From: Clostridium sp. BJN0013
GTDB taxonomy: Bacteria; Bacillota; Clostridia; Clostridiales; Clostridiaceae
Direction: 5' to 3'
NCBI RefSeq assembly: GCF_040939125.1
Contig: NZ_CP162495.1
Location: 1,240,001 to 1,304,000, forward strand
DNA: 64,000 nt
A program made the translations under genes and the position numbers. Within the stretch, counting starts at the first letter, position 1; each line of letters opens with the position of its first letter. Below are positions 58,965 to 64,000 of the stretch, one piece after another. The notes below the pieces were generated by a model. The model worked only from the letters and a program-made list of their open reading frames with translations, searched no databases and was not told the origin of the DNA.

Positions 58965-59006
58965 GAGTCAATGTTTCTCACGAAGAAGCATTGGCTCTTT
59001 TTCCAT
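58965..59006 (+). terminator. Intrinsic terminator
   Basis: GAGTCAATG / CATTGGCTC arms with a T run. The remaining 58765-59168 sequence holds no supported gene. Confidence 0.75.
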
Positions 59007-59168
59007 GTAAGGAAATTGAAAGGAGTAAAGATGATGTGGCTGGTGCTAGAATAAAAATAGAAAGGGTAAAATCAAGGTAGAAGACACTAACAATAAGTAA
59101 AATAAGTGTAGTTTTTGATAAATACTAATACTATGCAGCAACCTATTCAGTGTTTTCCTATATTTAGT

Positions 59169-59188
59169 AAGTAACCCTAGCTGATTGT
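59169..59188 (+). repeat. Right 20-bp direct repeat of the toxin island
   Basis: Identical to 53921-53940. This copy contains the last codons and stop of the minus-strand MFS gene, an arrangement like an attachment site at a gene 3' end. Confidence 0.8.
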
Positions 59189-59958
59189 TGCATGACCAAT
59201 ATTTTTAGGTAGAAATAGTACTTCAATTACTGGGAACAGCATCAATAGACCAAGAAAGATAAAACCTAATTCATAGGCAGTATTAATTAAAAAGAAAAAT
59301 TGAAATAAATTTACAACCACTGTAATGAGTGATATTCCCATACCTTGAGCTAATGTTGAAACAACAGCATTTAAAGTATTTGCACTATTTCTATCTTTAG
59401 GGTCTATTTCAGAAAAACTCAATCCATTGTAAGCAGTTAAGGCTAGTGAGCGTCCTACACCTGAGACTAATGCAAGAAACATTATCCAAATAGGCAAAGT
59501 ATTGGTTTTAATAAATGCTAAAGCAATGGATGTGATAAATACCATTCCAAATGATGACAATAGTGCACCGCGATAGCCTAGTTTACGAATAATTGGATTG
59601 GCTACTTTTTTCAAGTGCTTGAAAACCATAAAGCCTAGTATTACTCCTAAAATAATTAAACCTATTGGGATATTAATCAAGAAAATCCAATGCCAGCTCC
59701 AGTAAGTAATAATAAATCCACCAACCACTGGTGCTATTGTGGGTGCTATCAATTCAGGCCAAATAAGATAACTAACCATTTTCAACAACTGTGAAGCCGG
59801 TGTCTTTTCTAATACAATCAACCTTGCTGTAGGTGTCATCAAAGCACCGGAAATTCCTTGTACAATTCTCATTAGCAAAAGGAAAGAAAAATTAGGTGCT
59901 AATGCATTACTTAACGAGCTAAAGGTAAAGATGATAACAGCAATAATCCAAATTCTCT

Positions 59959-60931
59959 AAGCCTATAAAAAACTTTGTGTAAAGTGAATAAAAAGCACTC
60001 TTTCAAGGCAATAATTTTAGATGATAAATTTACAATTATTAACATGAAGGAGTGATTTTTTATGTCGAATATTTCTAAAGAAATTTTAAGGAATTATGTG
60101 AATGAACAAAAATTTAAAAGTCCTGATGAAGTCCTGGCTGCCATGAAGGAAATGTTTAAAGATGTTCTTCAAGAAGCATTGGAAGCAGAAATGGATACCC
60201 AGCTTGGATATGACAAATATGATGTAACTGAAAAACAAACAACTAATAGTAGAAATGGGTATTCCAAGAAAACTATAAAATCCGAGTTGGGTGCCGTTGA
60301 GCTTAATATCCCCCGGGATAGAAACGGTGAATATGAGCCTAAAATTATTCCAAAGTATAAAAGAAATGTGACTGGCATTGAAAATAAAGTCATGGCTCTA
60401 TATGCAGCAGGAATGACTACAAGAGATATATCAGAACAGGTGAAAAATCTTTATGACGTAGATCTTTCTCCAGAAATGGTATCCAATATAACAAATAGAA
60501 TTCTTCCAGTGGTTGCAGAATGGCAAAACAGACCACTTGAAAAAACTTATTCTTTTGTATTTATGGATGCAATTCACTATAAAGTGCGGGAAGATAAGCA
60601 AATTATAGTTAAGGCTGCCTATGTGGTACTTGGTGTAAATATGGATGGACAAAAAGAAGTACTTGGTATATGGATAGGTGCAAATGAAAGCAGTAAATTC
60701 TGGCTTTCAGTACTCAATGACCTTAAAAATAGGGGAGTTTGCAATGTGCTTGTATTTTGTGTGGATGGACTGAATGGATTTAAAGAGGCAATAGGAGCTG
60801 TATATCCTTTTGCCAAAATCCAGAGATGTATAATCCATCAGCTGAGAAGCAGTATGAAATACATACCATATAAAGATAAAAAGGCATTTGCAAAAGACTT
60901 AAAAGCTGTCTATGGTGCAGTAAATACGGCC
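59959..60931 (+). mobile_element. IS256-family element, right end missing
   Basis: The left end (AAGCCTATAAAAAACTTTGTG) is a typical IS256 terminus. The right terminus is absent: the element stops inside the transposase at GTAAATACGGCC. Even so, an 8-bp direct repeat AATTCTCT lies on both sides (59951-59958, 60932-60939), the target duplication size of this family. Confidence 0.75.
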
Positions 60932-60973
60932 AATTCTCTTTTTTCCAAATCGATTAGCCATCCATCCACTTAA
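60062..60973 (+). pseudogene. IS256-family transposase, C-terminally truncated
   Basis: 290 residues come from the element and 13 more are read from the exporter gene. Intact: LQEALEAEMDTQLGY, SRNGYSKKTI, first Asp in FMDAIHYKVR, second Asp in VFCVDGLNGFKEAI, CIIHQLRSS. The region that carries the third catalytic Glu and about 100 residues are missing, so it cannot be active alone. GGAGTGAT precedes the ATG. Confidence 0.85.
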
Positions 60974-61155
60974 CGGGATAAAAATGGCCACTGTAATCAA
61001 ATACACACTGACCAGTAAAGCAATTGTTGACGAACTTGTATGAAAATATTGTGCCATTTTAGGTAGTGCGGTGGTTACAATTGTTCCATCTAAGATCTCC
61101 ATAAAGAGACTAGCAGCCATTAATAAGGCTATTTTTATTTCTTTTGTCATGCTGC

Positions 61156-61614
61156 TCACCATTCTTTCTTCAATTCATGTTTAAGCTTTTCAATCCATTC
61201 AATTGCCACAGTGGCTTGTTGTAGTCGTAACTCCAACTTCTTACTTGCGTACCAGTGATCTTTTGAATCTTTTTCAGCTAATTTTTGAAGTGCATTTTGT
61301 GTATCTTCCATGATGTCTTTTTGTTCCTGATAGAATTGATCTAATAATTGTATTTGTTCATCTAGAGCAAGATGCTGCATCACATCAAGCTTTATTAAAT
61401 ATATATCCGCATTGTGAGCACCCTTAGGAACAGGCATTTTCATTAGTTCAAAAAAACGTTTCTTTCCTTTTTCTGTAATAGTGGCAATTTTCTTATTTTT
61501 TTTGTCTGATTCTACATTGGTTATTTCTAAAAAACCTTCCTTCTCTAATTTTTCAAGTAGGGGATAAATCACTCCATAGCTGATTTTTCGATGATGTCCT
61601 AAAGAAACTTGCAA
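61156..61614 (-). pseudogene. PadR-family regulator lacking its N terminus
   Basis: 152 residues from a TTG. It starts inside the winged HTH (VSLGHHRKISYGVIYPLLEKLEKEGF) and then continues as a normal PadR C-terminal helical domain. About 25-30 residues that should precede it, including helix 1, are missing; a stop lies just upstream in frame. The break falls at a CTTGCAATGCAAG palindrome (61608-61620). It would have repressed the adjoining exporter gene. Confidence 0.72.
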
Positions 61615-61714
61615 TGCAAGTTATTTGTTTAAAAAATTTTTGTATACAATAAATAAAAATACATATATAATAAATTTAGAAAGTAAGAAAATAATAATTT
61701 AAGAAGGTGATTCC

Positions 61715-61984
61715 ATGATTACTCAATTAAGAGAAAAATCACAAGTTACAATTCCAAAGGAAATTATGAAAAAGCTTAATTTAAAAATTGGGGATTCTAT
61801 AGATATTGATATTGAGGATAACAAAATTGTAATTAAACCAGTAGTTATAGTTCCAAAAGAGCAGGCATGGTTTTGGAGTGAAGAATGGCAGCAGGATGAA
61901 AAACAGGCAGATAAAGATATAAATAACGGCAATACTAGAAAATTTAATTCTGCCCAGGAGTTGTTTGAAGATCTTGATAATTAA
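61715..61984 (+). CDS. AbrB/MazE-type antitoxin
   Basis: 89 residues. SpoVT/AbrB swapped-hairpin domain (LREKSQVTIPKEIMKKLNLKIGDSIDI) followed by an acidic C terminus with Trp residues (AWFWSEEWQQDE) fit for binding a toxin. AAGAAGGTGAT precedes the ATG. Overlaps the next gene by 20 bp. Confidence 0.85.
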   Translation: MITQLREKSQVTIPKEIMKKLNLKIGDSIDIDIEDNKIVIKPVVIVPKEQAWFWSEEWQQDEKQADKDINNGNTRKFNSAQELFEDLDN

Positions 61985-62243
61985 GCGTACTGATAAATTT
62001 AAGAGAGAATATAAAAAACTGCCTAATAATATTAAAGAACTATTTAAAAAACAATTTACTAGATTTATGGAACATCCATATGCTGAATTTCATCCTTCTT
62101 TAAGAATAAAGAGAATACAAGGTACTAGTAATATTTTTGAGATGACAATTACAATGGATATCAGGGTAACGTGGCAGTATATAGATGGTGGCATATTGTT
62201 AAGAAATATAGGTAAACATGATAGGACTTTAAATAATCCTTAA
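61965..62243 (+). CDS. RelE/ParE-superfamily toxin (YafQ/mRNA interferase-like)
   Basis: 92 residues from a TTG at 61965 with AGGAG upstream. Fold marks: FKREYKKLPNNIKELFKKQF, LRIKRIQGTSNIFEMTI, VTWQYIDGGILLRNIGKHD. RelE-like toxins cut mRNA in the ribosome. The overlap with the antitoxin gene indicates coupled expression. Confidence 0.8.
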   Translation: MKILIIKRTDKFKREYKKLPNNIKELFKKQFTRFMEHPYAEFHPSLRIKRIQGTSNIFEMTITMDIRVTWQYIDGGILLRNIGKHDRTLNNP

Positions 62244-62483
62244 TTTATAAATTGTAGCCGATGAAGATAAGTCTATATTAGAAGAAAAAAATTCCAAATC
62301 AACTTTTTTAGTATTTTTTAATTGTGTAGTAATATATTTTTGAGCATATATAAATTACCTTTTCCAGTATAATTGTTACGCAAATCAATTTTATACTATG
62401 AATTGGTGGTTTATATTATTTTTAGAATAGTTTTTATATAAACTTCATTTTCCATTTATAGGGTTATTAGCTGGAGGTAAGGA

Positions 62484-64000
62484 ATGATATCAGCACTAAA
62501 GGAATATAAAAAGAGAAAAATTAAATATAATCTATTGCTCGAAAAGCAAGAAAAATATATAGGTAATTTGAGTAATTTAAGATTTGCTATTTTTGTACTA
62601 GGACTTATGATTTTGATAAGAATGTATATATTAAAAAGACATTTTATATTCGATTTTATAGTTTTAGTCATGATTATTTTGTTTTGTTATCTAACTTATT
62701 TACATAAAAAGATAGAAAGTAAAAAGAACTATTTGAATATATTATACGAAGTAAATAAAACTTCAATAAAACGATTGGAGGGAGAATGGAAAACTTTTCA
62801 GGATATTGGTGAAGATTTTATAGATGAAAATCATAATTATTCATATGATCTTGATGTTTTTGGGAAAGGTTCCTTATTCCAATGGATAAATACAGCCCAT
62901 ACTCACATTGGAAGACAAAAATTGAAGCAAATATTGACAGAAAAACCTCAAAATAAACAGAATATATATGATAGACAATCTGCGGTTATAGAACTTGGAC
63001 AGAAAATATATTTCAGGCAGAGGTTTGAAGCAGAAGGAAAAGTAATTTGCAATGACAAACAAAATCCCCAAGAGCTTTTTTTATGGATAAAACAAAGAAG
63101 TAATTATATATTAAAAAATCAAGTAACTTGGGCTTTAAGAATTTTGTCAGTGATAACTACAATAACCAGTTTAACATTACTGGTCAAAATACTTTATTAT
63201 GTATTATCTGTTTTCTTTGGTACTTACAAGAGTGCACCAAGAGTATTTTATATAATTCCTTATTATATTCCTATTTTTTTGATTTTGGTTCAATGTATTA
63301 TTTTAAGGGTAAAAAAAGAAGATAGAATGAAAAATTTAACTATTGCTGAGAAACACAATTGTAGCATAAAAGCATATAAAAATATGCTTACACATATAGA
63401 AAAACATAAGTTTAAATCAAAGTATATTATAAATTTATGTAAAGAACTTTATAATAATGGTCAAAATGCATCTAAACAGATAGATGTTTTTTCTAAAATT
63501 TGTGAATCTATAGCCAATAGACGTAATATGTTATATTTCATTTTGAATCCTATTCTTATGATAGAATATCACTGGACTATTTCTATTGAAAAATGGAAGA
63601 TACAATCAGGAAATAACTTTGAAAAGTGGATTAATATAATAGCAGAATTAGAAGCCCTATGTAGCATTGCAGTTATCAAATATGATAATCCTAATTGGAG
63701 TATGCCTAAAATTATAGATGGACCATCAAAGATTATAGCGAAAAATATGGGACATCCTCTTTTAGGAGAAAAACGGGTATGTAATAATTTAAAGCTCGAA
63801 GAAACTTATCCAGTTATGCTCATAACAGGCTCTAATATGTCTGGAAAGAGCACATTTATGAGAACTATAGAAATTAATATTGTATTAGCTTATGCTGGAG
63901 CTCCCGTGTGTGCAGAGCAATTTTACTGTACTATTATGGAGATGTATAGTTGTATGAGAATAAATGACAATTTGGAACAAAGTATATCTTCTTTTTATGC
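62484..64000 (+). CDS. Membrane-anchored MutS-family ATPase, 3' end outside window
   Basis: 505 residues to the window edge, ATG at 62484 with GGAGGTAAGG upstream. Two N-terminal membrane helices (about 32-72) and another pair (about 215-270) flank a MutS core-like region (SLFQWINTAHTHIGRQKL). The MutS ATPase domain starts near residue 440 with Walker A TGSNMSGKST. This is the MutS-like clade with membrane segments, of unclear function, not canonical mismatch repair. The rest of the ATPase lies beyond 64000. Confidence 0.82.
   Translation, partial: MISALKEYKKRKIKYNLLLEKQEKYIGNLSNLRFAIFVLGLMILIRMYILKRHFIFDFIVLVMIILFCYLTYLHKKIESKKNYLNILYEVNKTSIKRLEGEWKTFQDIGEDFIDENHNYSYDLDVFGKGSLFQWINTAHTHIGRQKLKQILTEKPQNKQNIYDRQSAVIELGQKIYFRQRFEAEGKVICNDKQNPQELFLWIKQRSNYILKNQVTWALRILSVITTITSLTLLVKILYYVLSVFFGTYKSAPRVFYIIPYYIPIFLILVQCIILRVKKEDRMKNLTIAEKHNCSIKAYKNMLTHIEKHKFKSKYIINLCKELYNNGQNASKQIDVFSKICESIANRRNMLYFILNPILMIEYHWTISIEKWKIQSGNNFEKWINIIAELEALCSIAVIKYDNPNWSMPKIIDGPSKIIAKNMGHPLLGEKRVCNNLKLEETYPVMLITGSNMSGKSTFMRTIEINIVLAYAGAPVCAEQFYCTIMEMYSCMRINDNLEQSISSFY

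Larger units (their letters stand above)
59177..61162 (-). pseudogene. MFS drug exporter (DHA2 type) interrupted by an IS256-type insertion
   Basis: The N-terminal part (61162 down to 60932: LFMEILDGTIVTTALPKMAQYF, GWMANRFGKKRI) and the C-terminal part (59958 down to 59177: IWIIAVIIFTFSSLSNALAPNF, MRIVQGISGALMTP...) are separated by 973 bp. Removing 59959-60931 and one copy of AATTCTCT restores the frame exactly across GKKRI-IWIIAV, so inactivation is recent. The start overlaps the PadR gene by 7 bp, indicating a PadR-exporter operon. The C-terminal part seems shorter than full DHA2 proteins. Confidence 0.85.

Noticed and set aside
59030-59100. Tiny ORF after an AAGGAG at about 59020.
   Set aside because: It gives a peptide of only seven residues with no supporting feature.
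53921-59188. A complete type VII secretion system.
   Set aside because: Only toxin, helper and immunity genes are present; no EssC-type ATPase or membrane component is in the window, so export must rely on genes elsewhere.

Overview
The window is AT-rich, low-GC Firmicutes DNA with strong GGAGG-type ribosome sites. It carries sporulation-linked genes (collagen-like exosporium protein, spore photoproduct lyase), clostridial-type ferredoxin proteins and no aerobic respiratory genes. I infer Clostridium sensu stricto, possibly the C. kluyveri / C. ljungdahlii neighbourhood, but the species cannot be fixed from the sequence alone.

Layout. 1-8.4 kb: 3' part of a long Gly-X-Thr collagen-like protein, then three glycosyltransferase genes, two small basic proteins and an HD hydrolase; this looks like a spore-surface glycoprotein locus, and its first two glycosyltransferase genes are bracketed by inverted copies of a ~145-bp dispersed repeat. 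8.6-10.4 kb: IS1182-type element. 10.4-17.7 kb: secreted SIMPL protein, two tiny Cys-rich membrane proteins, a Crp/Fnr (HcpR-like) regulator separated from a ferredoxin-type gene by an IS110 element, iadA and birA. 17.9-29 kb: phosphodiesterase-like protein, pdxST, a chemoreceptor, small XRE regulator, rnz, a DUF1016 nuclease, an MFS exporter and malic enzyme. 29-30.4 kb: ORF-less group II intron next to an IS4-family transposase tail, and an odd tRNA with apparent anticodon ACA. 30.5-36.2 kb: oppBCDFA on the minus strand.

37.4-47.4 kb is a complete reductive pyrimidine (uracil/thymine) degradation locus: PucR regulator, Fe-alcohol dehydrogenase, class III aminotransferase, N-carbamoyl-beta-alanine amidohydrolase, NCS1 permease, dihydropyrimidinase, a stand-alone 109-residue Fe-S protein and PreA. 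The Fe-S protein matches only the N-terminal domain of PreT and lacks the FAD/NAD(P)H domains, so the electron donor of this dihydropyrimidine dehydrogenase is an open question.

47.5-53.2 kb: kinase-like protein, nucleosidase-like protein, spore photoproduct lyase, SDR, and a NitT/TauT-type ABC transporter. 53.4-59.2 kb: a structured leader RNA candidate, then a type VII secretion (LXG/WXG100-like) polymorphic toxin island with a WHH nuclease toxin and immunity gene plus an orphan toxin tip with a SUKH immunity gene. The island is bounded by a 20-bp direct repeat whose right copy is the 3' end of an MFS gene. 59.2-61.6 kb: that MFS gene, broken by a truncated IS256-type insertion with an intact 8-bp target duplication, and an N-truncated PadR gene. 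61.7-64 kb: AbrB/RelE-type toxin-antitoxin pair and the start of a membrane-anchored MutS-family ATPase that runs off the window.
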